Below are positions 52,717-61,442 of a stretch of DNA of 64,000 nt, in pieces. Location of the stretch: positions 1 through 64,000 of the forward strand of contig NZ_QJJJ01000018.1 of assembly GCF_003201865.1 (NCBI RefSeq). The letters run 5' to 3'. A program made the translations under genes and the position numbers. The stretch is from Methylobacterium sp. B4. Lineage in GTDB: Bacteria > Pseudomonadota > Alphaproteobacteria > Rhizobiales > Beijerinckiaceae. Each line of letters starts with the position of its first letter. Position 1 is the first letter of the stretch. The notes below the pieces were generated by a model. The model was not told where the DNA came from. It did not search any database and saw only the letters and a program-made list of their open reading frames with translations.

Positions 52717-53013
52717 ATGAAACGCAAACTTGATCATAGAGATGCGGGAGCCGAGGGCTTGGCGACCGAAGTGCTGGGATGGCTCGTCGCCGACGAGGAC
52801 CGGCTGTTCCGATTCGTGGCCGCGAGCGGCCTAGCGCCCGGGACCCTGCGCGAGAGCGTGCGCGATCCCGGCTTTCTCGGCGCGGTTCTCGACCATGTGA
52901 TGAGCGACGAACCGTCGCTGCTCGCCTGCGCCGAGACGATCGGGGTCAAGCCGGAGCGGATCGCCTCTGCCTGGCACAAGCTCCAGCCGCCGCCCTTCGA
53001 CGAGGGCGGCTGA
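52717..53013 (+). CDS. DUF3572-family protein
   Basis: A 98-residue protein of the DUF3572 type found beside divK in many alphaproteobacteria. Recognisable segments are EGLATEVLGWLVADEDRLFR, FVAASGLAPGTLRESVRDPG and a final ERIASAWHKLQPP. It is soluble, helical and has no known catalytic motif. ATG 52717 is taken as start; TTG 52711 two codons earlier is the other option. It is divergent from divK and converges on ruvA. Function unknown. Confidence 0.75.
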   Translation: MKRKLDHRDAGAEGLATEVLGWLVADEDRLFRFVAASGLAPGTLRESVRDPGFLGAVLDHVMSDEPSLLACAETIGVKPERIASAWHKLQPPPFDEGG

Positions 53014-53022
53014 CGCGCGCGC

Positions 53023-53649
53023 CTACCGGGCGAGCTCCCGCAGGCCGAGGCGGATCAGCGTCTTGGCCTCAAGGGTGCCGGCCTCGTCGCCCGCGCCCTT
53101 CAGCGCGGTGGCGATGGCGGCGGAGGCCTGGACCTGGGGATAGCCGAGATTGACCAAAGCCGAGATCGCGTCCGCGACCGGCTGCGGCGCCGTTCTGTCC
53201 TCGACGGCGCCGGTCAGCGCCACCAGGGCCGGATCCACGGGCGCGAAGGCGGGGGCCTTGTCCTTCAGTTCCGCGACGAGGCGGGCGGCGAGGCGCGGGC
53301 CCACGCCGGGGGCGCGGGCGACCGAGCCCTTGTCGCCGGTGGCGATGGCGGTGGCGAGTTGCGCTGGCTCCAGGACCGAGAGGACGCCGAGCGCGACGCG
53401 GGTGCCGACGCCCTGCACCGTCTGGAGCAGGCGGAACCATTCCCGCTCCGCATCCGATCGAAAGCCGTAGAGCCGGATCATGTCCTCGCGGACATGGGTT
53501 TCGATGGCCAGATCCGTGGCCTCGCCGGGCTTGGGCAGCCGCTGCAGCGTGCGGGCCGAGCAGTGCACGACGTAGCCGACGCCGTTCACGTCGAGGATCA
53601 CGAAATCCTCTCCGTAGGAATCCACTAGCCCCTTGAGCTTGCCGATCAT
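53023..53649 (-). CDS. ruvA: Holliday junction branch migration protein RuvA
   Basis: A 208-residue subunit of the RuvAB branch-migration machine; RuvA tetramers bind the junction and load the RuvB motor. The OB-fold domain is MIGKLKGLVDSYGEDFVILD to VHCSARTLQRLPKPGEA, the HhH pair lies in LLQTVQGVGTRVALGVLSVL and APGVGPRLAARLVAELKDK, and the C-terminal RuvB-binding domain is DAISALVNLGYPQVQASAAI. ATG 53649 is the homologous start. It is unusual that ruvC lies 0.9 kb away in the opposite direction with yceI in between and no ruvB in view. Confidence 0.95.
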   Translation of the reverse strand: MIGKLKGLVDSYGEDFVILDVNGVGYVVHCSARTLQRLPKPGEATDLAIETHVREDMIRLYGFRSDAEREWFRLLQTVQGVGTRVALGVLSVLEPAQLATAIATGDKGSVARAPGVGPRLAARLVAELKDKAPAFAPVDPALVALTGAVEDRTAPQPVADAISALVNLGYPQVQASAAIATALKGAGDEAGTLEAKTLIRLGLRELAR

Positions 53650-53751
53650 CGCGCCTGCCGATCCTATGAGGGCGTCGTTCCTCACGGGTCCGTTGCCGCG
53701 CCCGCCCGAACGCCATATCCGTCAGGCCGGCCCAACCGACAAGGTGACCGC

Positions 53752-54384
53752 ATGAAGCGCACGTTCGCCCTCGCCGCCCTCCTGCTGCTGGCTGGTGCCG
53801 GCGGAGCCCTGCCGTCTCCGGCAGCGGCCCAGGAGGCCGGCCCCGCCCTCACCAAGGATCCGAAGCAGGTGAAGGCGGGCCGCTACCGGCTCGACACCGC
53901 GCACGGCAAGATCACGTGGTCGATCAGCCATCTCGGCTTCTCGACCTATTATGGCCAGTTCACGGAGGTGTCGGGCGAACTCGCCCTCGATCCGGCGGCG
54001 CCCGACAAGAGCATGCTGTCCGTGAAGATCGGCACCGGCAGCGCCAACGGCCTGAACGAGAAGCTCAACGCCCATCTCAAGACGCCGGACTTCCTCGACG
54101 TGGAGAAGTTTCCCGAGGCGACGTTCGTGAGTCAGTCGGTCGAGCCGACGAGCCCGACCACCGCCCGCGTCAACGGCACGCTCACCCTGCGCGGCGTGTC
54201 CAAGCCGGTCTCCTTCGACGCCACCTTCAACCAGGCCGGGGTCAATCCGGTCGACAAGATCTACTCCGTCGGCTTCGACGGCTGGACGGTGATCAAGCGC
54301 TCCGATTTCGGCGTGAACGCCTTCCTGCCCCTGCTCGGCGACGAGGTGGCCCTTCGGCTGGAGGGCGAATTCAAGCTGCAGTGA
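53752..54384 (+). CDS. YceI-family periplasmic lipid-binding protein
   Basis: A 210-residue protein with a signal peptide (MKRTFALAALLLLAGAGGAL ... PAAAQ). The mature domain is the YceI lipocalin-like barrel: YRLDTAHGKITWSISHLGFS at its start, LKTPDFLDVEKFPEATFVSQ and the KRSDFGVNAFLPLLGDEV end. YceI proteins bind polyisoprenoids in the periplasm and respond to base or osmotic stress. The stop is at 54384. It stands between ruvA and ruvC and is transcribed with ruvC's orientation, but a 150-bp gap with an inverted repeat separates it from ruvC. Confidence 0.93.
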   Translation: MKRTFALAALLLLAGAGGALPSPAAAQEAGPALTKDPKQVKAGRYRLDTAHGKITWSISHLGFSTYYGQFTEVSGELALDPAAPDKSMLSVKIGTGSANGLNEKLNAHLKTPDFLDVEKFPEATFVSQSVEPTSPTTARVNGTLTLRGVSKPVSFDATFNQAGVNPVDKIYSVGFDGWTVIKRSDFGVNAFLPLLGDEVALRLEGEFKLQ

Positions 54385-54463
54385 CGGGAGCAGCCTCGTC
54401 TCTCATCACGTCTGCGTGATAGAGTCCCGGCCGCCACGCAGGCGGCCCTCCGGTGCCGGCGGG

Positions 54464-54500
54464 GTTACGGCAACGCTCCGTTCACGGTACGTGCCGTAAC
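54464..54500. promoter_or_regulatory. Inverted repeat upstream of ruvC
   Basis: GTTACGGCA at 54464-54472 pairs perfectly with TGCCGTAAC at 54492-54500, separated by 19 bases. It lies 36 bases before the ruvC ATG. No T-run follows. A GTTC-N7-GTGC stretch inside it resembles the alphaproteobacterial LexA box GTTC-N7-GTTC with one mismatch, but this is weak. Confidence 0.45.
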
Positions 54501-54536
54501 GAGCCGGTTCCGGCAGCGACAGGGAGGCCCAGGGCC

Positions 54537-55106
54537 ATGACGAGCGAGGTGCGCATCCTCGGCATCGATCCGGGCCTGCGCCGCACCGGTTGGGGGCTGA
54601 TCACGGCGCAGGGCACCAAGCTGTCCTACCTCGCCTGCGGCGTCGTCACCTCCGACGGCGACCTGCCGCTGGCCCTGCGCCTGCGCGAACTGCACGAGGG
54701 GCTGACTCGCGTGGTCGCGAGCCACGCGCCCGACGAGGTCGCCGTGGAGGAGACCTTCGTCAACAAGGATGCGCAGGCGACGCTCAAGCTCGGCCATGCC
54801 CGCGCCGTGGCGCTTCTGGTGCCGGCTCTGGCCGGTCTGCCGGTGGCGGAATATGCCGCCAACCTCATCAAGAAGACCGTCGCCGGCTCCGGCCACGCGG
54901 AGAAGGTGCAGATCCAGGCGATGGTGCGCTTCCTGCTGCCGAAAGCGGAGTTCAAAGTCGCCGACGCGGCGGATGCGCTGGCCATCGCCATCACCCATGC
55001 GAGCCACCGCGGCGCCATCGCGCTCGCTCGCCGCCACGCCGTCCCCGCGGGCACCGGACCGGGCGCCGCCCGGATCGCGGCGGCGCTGGCGCGGCTCGAC
55101 CGGTAG
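54537..55106 (+). CDS. ruvC: Crossover junction endodeoxyribonuclease RuvC
   Basis: Resolves Holliday junctions by symmetric cleavage with RuvAB. The 189-residue product has the RNase H-like fold with the acidic catalytic residues: D in ILGIDPGLRRTGWGL, E in DEVAVEETFVNKDAQATLKL and the D/D pair in KVADAADALAIAITHA. ATG 54537 is chosen; GGGAGG lies 14 bases upstream and the frame extends further but without homology. It is not next to ruvA-ruvB here but on the other side of yceI. Confidence 0.95.
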   Translation: MTSEVRILGIDPGLRRTGWGLITAQGTKLSYLACGVVTSDGDLPLALRLRELHEGLTRVVASHAPDEVAVEETFVNKDAQATLKLGHARAVALLVPALAGLPVAEYAANLIKKTVAGSGHAEKVQIQAMVRFLLPKAEFKVADAADALAIAITHASHRGAIALARRHAVPAGTGPGAARIAAALARLDR

Positions 55107-55176
55107 GGACTCGTTCCGAATTCTGGTCGCCGCCCGCGTCCAGAGGGCTGACCCAAAACGGCCGCGGCAGGCCGTT

Positions 55177-56157
55177 TTAAGCCTCGATCCGAAGGAGCAC
55201 CTTGCCCACGGCCTCGCGGCGGACCAACACGCCGAGCGCCTCCTCGTAGGCTTCCAGCGGATAGACGCCGTGCACCTTCACGGTGAGCTGGCCCTCCGCC
55301 GCCCAGGCGAGCAGGCGGGCTTGGTTGGCCCCGTGCGCCTCCGGCTCGCGCTCGACGAAGGCGCCCCAGTGGACGCCCTGCACGTCGATGCCCTTGAGCA
55401 TGATGACGTTGAGGGGAAATTTCGGGATCTCGCCCGCGGCGAAGCCGATCACGAGATAGCGTCCCTTCCAACCGAGCGCGCGCATGGCGGGCTCGGCGAG
55501 ATCGCCGCCGACAGCGTCGTAGACCACGTCGACCCCAGCCGCGCCGGTGAGCCGCCGCAACGCCTCGCGCAGGTTATCCGCTAGATAATCGATCAGTTCG
55601 TCCGCGCCGTGGGCGCGAGCGGTCTCGAGCTTGGCCGGCGAGGAGGCGCAGGCGATGACCCGGGCGCCGAGCAGCTTGCCGAGTTCGACCGCGGCCAGCC
55701 CGACGCCGCCCGAGGCGCCGAGCACGACGAGGGTCTCGCCGGGCTTGATCCGGGCGCGGTCGTGCAGCGCGTGCAGCGTGGTGCCGTAGGTGATCGAGAG
55801 GCCGGCGGCGGTCTCGTCCGGCACGGCGTCGGGCACCCGCGCGAGACGCTTGACCGGCACCGCGATGCGCGCGCGGGCGGTGCCGTGGCTCAGATGGACC
55901 ATGACCCGGTCGCCAACGGAGAAACCCTCCGTGTCCGGCCCCAGCGCCTCGATCACGCCGCAGGCTTCCCCGCCCGGCGAGAACGGCAGTTCCGGCTTCA
56001 CCTGATAGCGACCGGCGATGATGAGCGTGTCGAAGAAGTTCAATGCGGCCACCCGGACCCGCACCAGCGCCTCGCCGGGCCCGGCCACGGGATCGGGCCA
56101 GTCCTGAAGCGAGAGATCCTCCGGCCCGCCGAGCCGGCTGCACACCAGGGCCTTCAT
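55177..56157 (-). CDS. NADPH:quinone oxidoreductase (zinc-independent MDR family)
   Basis: A 326-residue medium-chain dehydrogenase/reductase of the quinone-oxidoreductase type. It starts MKALVCSRLGGPEDLSLQDW. It lacks the catalytic zinc cysteine of alcohol dehydrogenases, and has the NADPH-binding LVVLGASGGVGLAAVELGKL and VDVVYDAVGGDLAEPAMRAL. Such enzymes reduce quinones or enones. ATG 56157 is chosen for homology. It is transcribed towards ruvC and separated from it by 70 bases. The natural substrate is unknown. Confidence 0.85.
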   Translation of the reverse strand: MKALVCSRLGGPEDLSLQDWPDPVAGPGEALVRVRVAALNFFDTLIIAGRYQVKPELPFSPGGEACGVIEALGPDTEGFSVGDRVMVHLSHGTARARIAVPVKRLARVPDAVPDETAAGLSITYGTTLHALHDRARIKPGETLVVLGASGGVGLAAVELGKLLGARVIACASSPAKLETARAHGADELIDYLADNLREALRRLTGAAGVDVVYDAVGGDLAEPAMRALGWKGRYLVIGFAAGEIPKFPLNVIMLKGIDVQGVHWGAFVEREPEAHGANQARLLAWAAEGQLTVKVHGVYPLEAYEEALGVLVRREAVGKVLLRIEA

Positions 56158-56257
56158 TCTCCGCCGTCTCCGTGACACCGCCCGCCGAGCCGCGCATCCC
56201 CGCGCAGCGGGATCGCCCGACGCTCATGCCCCCTCGGGTCGGGCGAGCGCAAGACGC

Positions 56258-56830
56258 TCACCGTCGCTCGTAACGCCCCGTCAGCAGGCCTTTGGCGAGG
56301 ACGTTGCCGTGAAGCGCGTCGAGCAACGCGCTCCGGCCCGGCGAGGCGGGCAGGTCCAGCGGGCGGGCCAGGGCGAAGACCTGGAACAGGTAGCGGTGCG
56401 GGCCGTGGCCGGTCGGCGGATCGGGCGGCAGCCAGCCTTCTTTCAGGAAGGAGTTGCGGCCCAGATCGTGCCGGGCGCCTTCGCCCGCGGGGCTGGCGAA
56501 ATCACCCTCGGGAAAGGTCCGGTCCCGCGGCGGCAGGTTCCAGGCGATGAGGTGGACGAGCGGGTGAGGGGAGGGCGCGTCCGGGTCTTCCACGAACAGC
56601 GCCAGCGCCGCTGCGCCCTCAGGCACGCCCGCCACCGCGAGCGGCGGCGACAGGCCCTCGCCGTCCGCGGTGTAGCGGGCCGGGATCGGCGCATCGTCGG
56701 CGAAAGCCTCGCTCGTCACGCGCAGGGTCGCGGGAGCCTGCGCCGCGAGCGTATGGAACGCGGTCTTCTCGAGACCGGCCCTCACGCCGGAGAGTGCCTC
56801 GCCCAAGGCATGGGGGAGCTTTTCGAGCAT
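56258..56830 (-). CDS. YbhB/YbcL-family (Raf kinase inhibitor-like) protein
   Basis: A 190-residue cytosolic protein of the PEBP-like YbhB family. It has the ligand-pocket motifs GLSPPLAVAGVPEGAAALAL, FVEDPDAPSPHPLVHLIAWN and GPHRYLFQVFALARPLDLPA with the DPDAP and GPHRY signatures. The function in bacteria is unclear; YbcL of uropathogens affects neutrophil migration. The first 30 residues (LPHALGEALSGVRAGLEKTA) are an extra helical leader. It lies between ubiG and the quinone reductase on the same strand. Confidence 0.88.
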   Translation of the reverse strand: MLEKLPHALGEALSGVRAGLEKTAFHTLAAQAPATLRVTSEAFADDAPIPARYTADGEGLSPPLAVAGVPEGAAALALFVEDPDAPSPHPLVHLIAWNLPPRDRTFPEGDFASPAGEGARHDLGRNSFLKEGWLPPDPPTGHGPHRYLFQVFALARPLDLPASPGRSALLDALHGNVLAKGLLTGRYERR

Positions 56831-56887
56831 GGTCCAGGGTCTCCGTTCGCGCCGGGAGACCCGTCAACGACCCTGCATCCGCTTCGT

Positions 56888-57640
56888 TCAGACCTCGGGC
56901 GGACGATGGGCCGTCACCATGTAGTTCACGCCCGTGTCGCGGCTCGCCCGCCAGGAATCGGTGAGGGGATTGTAGACCACCCCCGTCGTATCGGTGACGC
57001 TCAGCCCACCCGCGGCGATGTCGGCGGCGAGTTCCCTCGGAGTCACGAACTTCTCCCAGTCGTGGGTGCCGCGGGGCAGCCAGCGCAGGACGTACTCGGC
57101 TCCGACGATGGCGAGCGCGAAGGAGCGCATCGTCCGGTTGAGGGTGGCGGCGAACAGCAGGCCGCCGGGCTTCACCGTCGTGCAGCAGGCGCGCAGAAAG
57201 CCGGCGCGGTCGGCCACGTGCTCCACCACCTCCATGGCGAGCACGATGTCGTAACGTTCGCCCCGGGCCGCCACCGCCTCGATGGTCTCGTCGCGGTAGT
57301 CGATGGCGAGGCCTTCGCCTTGCGCGTGGGCGCGGGCAGCCAGGACGTTCCCAGGCGCCGGATCGAGGCCCGTCACGCTGGCGCCGAGCCGGGCCAGCGG
57401 CTCGGACAGCACGCCGCCGCCACAGCCGATATCGATGACGCTCAAGCCTTCGAGCGGGAAGGGGGCGGACGGATCGCGCGCGAAGATCCGGCAGGCCTCG
57501 TCGCGGATGTAGCCGACCCGCACGGGATTGAACTTATGCAGAACCGCCATCGGCCCGCGCTCGTCCCACCAGCGCGCGGCCAGCGCGTCGAAGCGCGCCA
57601 CTTCATCCCGGTCGATCGAGGCGCTCGTCATCCGGCTCAC
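56888..57640 (-). CDS. ubiG: Ubiquinone biosynthesis O-methyltransferase UbiG
   Basis: Methylates two hydroxyl groups of the ubiquinone head-group precursor using SAM. The 250-residue product has RFDALAARWWDERGPMAVLH near the start, motif I SVIDIGCGGGVLSEPLARLG, motif II IVLAMEVVEHVADRAGFL, and the membrane-associating GLLFAATLNRTMRSFALAIV to GTHDWEKFVTPREL. These match UbiG/Coq3. ATG 57640 is chosen. It is divergent from lysC, a common alphaproteobacterial arrangement. Confidence 0.95.
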   Translation of the reverse strand: MSRMTSASIDRDEVARFDALAARWWDERGPMAVLHKFNPVRVGYIRDEACRIFARDPSAPFPLEGLSVIDIGCGGGVLSEPLARLGASVTGLDPAPGNVLAARAHAQGEGLAIDYRDETIEAVAARGERYDIVLAMEVVEHVADRAGFLRACCTTVKPGGLLFAATLNRTMRSFALAIVGAEYVLRWLPRGTHDWEKFVTPRELAADIAAGGLSVTDTTGVVYNPLTDSWRASRDTGVNYMVTAHRPPEV

Positions 57641-57824
57641 TTTCGCATCGTTTCAACCTGCCGTCCGTCCGATTGACACGGCCGGGGGGCCCTTGTACCC
57701 GCCGGGCGCATTCCCGGTACAGCCGCGCCGCGTTCTTTTCCCTGTCGGCGAGTTCTGCGGGCCGCGAGGCCCGAGCCTGCCGCGAGGCGGCGCCGTGAAG
57801 ACGAAAGAGCAGACCGGACGCGAC

Positions 57825-59060
57825 ATGCCCCGTTTGGTGATGAAATTCGGCGGAACCTCCGTCGCGAATGTCGACCGCATCCGCAACGTGGCGCGCCACG
57901 TCGCCCGCGAAGTCGCGGCCGGCTACGAGGTCGCGGTCGTGGTCTCGGCGATGTCAGGCAAGACCAACGAGCTCGTCGGCTGGGTCAAGGACGCCGATCC
58001 GCTCTACGACGCGGCGGACTACGACACGGTCGTGGCCTCGGGCGAGCAGGTCACCTCGGGCCTGCTCGCGATCGCGCTCAACAAGGACGGCATCAAGGCC
58101 CGCTCCTGGCAGGGCTGGCAGATCCCGATCCACACCTCGTCCGCCCACGGCTCGGCCCGGATCGAGGGCATCGACCCGAAGAACCTCGACGCCGGCTTCG
58201 CCCGCGGCGAGGTCGCCGTCATCGCCGGCTTCCAGGGCGTGAACCCGGAGACCGGCCGGATCGCGACGCTGGGACGCGGGGGATCGGACACGTCCGCGGT
58301 CGCCATCGCCGCCGCCATCGGCGCGGAGCGCTGCGACATCTACACCGACGTGGACGGGGTCTACACCACCGATCCGCGCGTCGTGCCCAAGGCCCAGCGC
58401 ATGGAGCGCGTGACCTTCGAGGAGATGCTGGAGATGGCGTCTCTGGGCGCCAAGGTGCTCCAGGTGCGCTCCGTCGAGCTCGCCATGGTGCACCGGGTGC
58501 CGACCACGGTGCGCTCCTCCTTCGATCCCCCCGATGCCGCGCGGCCGGGCACCCTCATCTGCGACGAGGACCAAATCGTGGAACAGCAGATCATCACCGG
58601 CATCGCCTTCTCGAAGGACGAGGCGCAGATCACGCTGCGCGCCGTGAAGGACAGCCCCGGCATCGCCGCGGCGATCTTCGGCCCGCTGGCCGATGCCAAC
58701 ATCAATGTCGACATGATCATCCAGACCGTGTCCGGCGATCAGTCCACCACCGACATGACCTTCACCGTGCCGGCCGCCGAGTACGAGCGCTCCCGCGCCA
58801 TCCTCGACGCGCAGCGCGACACGATCCAGTTCGGCCAGATCGAGGGCGCCACCGACGTGGTCAAGGTTTCGGCGATCGGCGTCGGCATGCGTTCGCATGC
58901 GGGCGTTGCAGCCAAAGCCTTCCGGGCGCTGGCGCAAAAGGGTATCAACATCCGCGCCATCACCACCTCCGAGATCAAGTTCTCGGTGCTCATCGACGCT
59001 GCCTACACGGAGCTTGCCGTCCGCACGCTCCACTCGCTATACGGCCTCGACCAGGCCTGA
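57825..59060 (+). CDS. lysC: Aspartate kinase
   Basis: Phosphorylates aspartate, the first step to lysine, methionine and threonine. The 411-residue product has the kinase domain with MPRLVMKFGGTSVANVDRIR, VVVSAMSGKTNELVGWV and TLGRGGSDTSAVAIAAAIG, and two C-terminal ACT domains for feedback control (SPGIAAAIFGPLADANINVD, then GMRSHAGVAAKAFRALAQKG). ATG 57825 is the homologous start; a GTG thirty bases earlier with GAGG before it is an alternative. A single aspartokinase of this type is expected to respond to lysine and/or threonine. It is followed by ptsP. Confidence 0.96.
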   Translation: MPRLVMKFGGTSVANVDRIRNVARHVAREVAAGYEVAVVVSAMSGKTNELVGWVKDADPLYDAADYDTVVASGEQVTSGLLAIALNKDGIKARSWQGWQIPIHTSSAHGSARIEGIDPKNLDAGFARGEVAVIAGFQGVNPETGRIATLGRGGSDTSAVAIAAAIGAERCDIYTDVDGVYTTDPRVVPKAQRMERVTFEEMLEMASLGAKVLQVRSVELAMVHRVPTTVRSSFDPPDAARPGTLICDEDQIVEQQIITGIAFSKDEAQITLRAVKDSPGIAAAIFGPLADANINVDMIIQTVSGDQSTTDMTFTVPAAEYERSRAILDAQRDTIQFGQIEGATDVVKVSAIGVGMRSHAGVAAKAFRALAQKGINIRAITTSEIKFSVLIDAAYTELAVRTLHSLYGLDQA

Positions 59061-59131
59061 CCGTTCCCGTCGGCGTCGGCCTCAAGGCTCATAAGCCCAG
59101 GTTGCGCCGGCCGACCCGGATTGACGAGACG

Positions 59132-61393
59132 ATGCCCGCTGCGCCCGGAGGCCCGCGCCTGCTGCTGCGCCGGCTCCGCGAAGCCATGGCGGAGCCGGTC
59201 AGTCCGCAGCAGCGCCTCGATCGGATCGTCGTCCTCATCGCGGCGAACGTGATCGCCGAGGTGTGCTCGGTCTACGTGGTGCGCGATGACAACACCCTCG
59301 AACTGTTTGCAACCGAGGGTCTGAACCGCGACGCGGTTCACATCACCCGCATGCGCGCCGACGAGGGCCTCGTCGGCCTGATCGCCAAGACCGCCGAGCC
59401 GCTGGCGCTCTCCGACGCGCAGTCGCACCCCTCGTTCTCGTATCGGCCGGAGACGGGCGAGGAGATCTACCACGCCTTCCTCGGCGTGCCGCTGCTGCGG
59501 GCCGGCAATACGCTCGGCGTGCTGGTGGTCCAGAACAAGACCTACCGGGTCTATTCCGAGGAGGAGATCGAGGCGCTCCAGACCACCGCGATGGTGCTGG
59601 CGGAGATGATCGCCTCGGGCGAGCTGCAGGCCCTGGCGCCGGGCGCCGGCACCGCGGCGCGCCGCCCCGTGAGCCAGCGCGGCGTGGCGCTCGCCGACGG
59701 GATCGGCCTCGGTCACGTCGTGCTCCACGAGCCGCGCATCGTCGTGAAGACGCTGATCGCCGAGAACGTCGAGCGCGAGATGGAGCGCTTGGAGTCGGCG
59801 ATCGAGGACGTGCGCTCAGCCATCGACGAATTGGTCGAGCGCGGCGACGGGATCGGCACGGGCGAGTCCCGGGAGATCCTGGAGACCGTGCGCATGTTCG
59901 CCCACGACAAGGGCTGGCTGCGCCGGATGCGCGAGGCGGTGCAGTCGGGCCTGACCGCCGAGGCCGCGGTCGAGAGGGTGCAGTCGGACAACCGCGCCCG
60001 GATGCTGCGCCAGAGCGACCCCTATCTCCGCGACCGCCTGCACGACCTCGACGATCTCGCCAACCGCCTGCTGCGCCGCCTCGTCGGCCAGGAGGGGCAG
60101 GGCGGGGACGGCCTGCCGGAGAACGCGATCCTGGTCGCCCGCTCCATGGGGCCGGCCGCACTGCTCGATTACGACCGGGCGCGCCTGCGCGGCGTCGTGC
60201 TGGAGGAGGGCAGCCCGACGAGCCACATCGCCATCGTCGCCCGGGCGCTCGGCATCCCCGCCGTCGGCGAGGTCGCCAACGCCACGGGCCTGTGCGACTC
60301 GGGCGACGCCATCATCGTCGACGGGCTCTCCGGCGAGGTCCAGATCCGGCCGACCCCGGAGGTCGAGGCTTCCTATGCCGAGATGGTGCGGCTGCGCGCC
60401 CGGCGGCAGGAGCAGTACCGGGCCCTGCGCGACGTGCCCGCCGTCACCCGGGACGGCGTGAAGATCGGCCTGCACCTCAATGCCGGACTGCTCGTCGATC
60501 TGTCGCATCTCAACGAGACCGGGGCGGAGGGCGTCGGCCTGTTCCGCACCGAGCTGCAATTCATGATCGCCGAGCGGATGCCCTCGGCCGCCGAGCAGCA
60601 AACCCTCTACGAGGCGGTCTATTCGGCCACCGGCGACCGGCCGGTCACGATCCGCACCCTCGACATCGGCGGCGACAAGATCCTCCCCTACATGCCGGCG
60701 CTCGAGGAGGAGAACCCGGCGCTCGGCTGGCGGGCGATCCGCATCGGCCTCGACCGGCCGGCCCTGCTGCGGGTGCAGCTGCGCGCGCTCCTGAAGGCCG
60801 CGGCCGGGCGACCGATCAAGATCATGTTCCCGATGGTCGCCACCGTCGAGGAGTTCACCCGCGCCCGCGCCATCGTCGAGCGCGAGAAGGCGCATCTACG
60901 CCGCCACGGCTACGCCCTGCCGAGCGATTGCCGCCTCGGCGCCATGGTCGAGGTGCCCTCGCTCCTGTTCCAGATCGACGAGATCGCCCGGGAGGCGGAC
61001 TTCCTCTCGGTCGGTTCCAACGACCTCATGCAGTTCCTGTTCGCGGTCGATCGCGAGAACCGGCGCGTCGCCAACCGCTTCGATCCCCTGTGCGGGGCGG
61101 CCATGCGCGCCTTCCGCCTGATCGCCGAGCGCTCCGCCGCGCAAGGGTGTCCGGCCACCGTTTGCGGCGAGATCGGCGGGCGGCCCCTCGAAGCGCTGGC
61201 GCTAATCGGCCTCGGCTTCCGCGACTTCTCGATGTCCCCAGCCTCGATCGGCCCGGTCAAGGCGATGGTGCTTTCCGCCGATGCCGGCGAGGTCGCGGCG
61301 CTGATCGCATCCGAACTGGGCCGGGTGACCGATGGCGCTTCGGTCCGGCCCGCGCTCGCGGCCTATGCCAAGGCGCAGGGCGTGCCGGTCTAG
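59132..61393 (+). CDS. ptsP: PtsP: GAF-domain phosphoenolpyruvate-protein phosphotransferase (EI-Ntr)
   Basis: A 753-residue EI-Ntr, first enzyme of the nitrogen-type phosphotransferase relay (PtsP to NPr to EIIA-Ntr) that regulates carbon/nitrogen balance and potassium transport. A GAF domain spans about 20-165 (EVCSVYVVRDDNTLELFATE). The EI N-domain has the phospho-histidine in EEGSPTSHIAIVARALGIPA (H365). The PEP-binding TIM barrel contains GAEGVGLFRTELQFMIAERM, FPMVATVEEFTRARAIVERE and VCGEIGGRP. The start is either ATG 59132 or TTG 59102. It follows lysC by 70 bases and may share its transcript. Confidence 0.95.
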   Translation: MPAAPGGPRLLLRRLREAMAEPVSPQQRLDRIVVLIAANVIAEVCSVYVVRDDNTLELFATEGLNRDAVHITRMRADEGLVGLIAKTAEPLALSDAQSHPSFSYRPETGEEIYHAFLGVPLLRAGNTLGVLVVQNKTYRVYSEEEIEALQTTAMVLAEMIASGELQALAPGAGTAARRPVSQRGVALADGIGLGHVVLHEPRIVVKTLIAENVEREMERLESAIEDVRSAIDELVERGDGIGTGESREILETVRMFAHDKGWLRRMREAVQSGLTAEAAVERVQSDNRARMLRQSDPYLRDRLHDLDDLANRLLRRLVGQEGQGGDGLPENAILVARSMGPAALLDYDRARLRGVVLEEGSPTSHIAIVARALGIPAVGEVANATGLCDSGDAIIVDGLSGEVQIRPTPEVEASYAEMVRLRARRQEQYRALRDVPAVTRDGVKIGLHLNAGLLVDLSHLNETGAEGVGLFRTELQFMIAERMPSAAEQQTLYEAVYSATGDRPVTIRTLDIGGDKILPYMPALEEENPALGWRAIRIGLDRPALLRVQLRALLKAAAGRPIKIMFPMVATVEEFTRARAIVEREKAHLRRHGYALPSDCRLGAMVEVPSLLFQIDEIAREADFLSVGSNDLMQFLFAVDRENRRVANRFDPLCGAAMRAFRLIAERSAAQGCPATVCGEIGGRPLEALALIGLGFRDFSMSPASIGPVKAMVLSADAGEVAALIASELGRVTDGASVRPALAAYAKAQGVPV

Positions 61394-61442
61394 GGACGCG
61401 GGGACGGAGCGTCGGCCCTCAGGACAGCGGGAAGGAAGACGG

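Noticed and set aside
54480..54494. Firm LexA box upstream of ruvC
   Set aside because: The second half-site is GTGC rather than GTTC, so it is noted only as a weak possibility.
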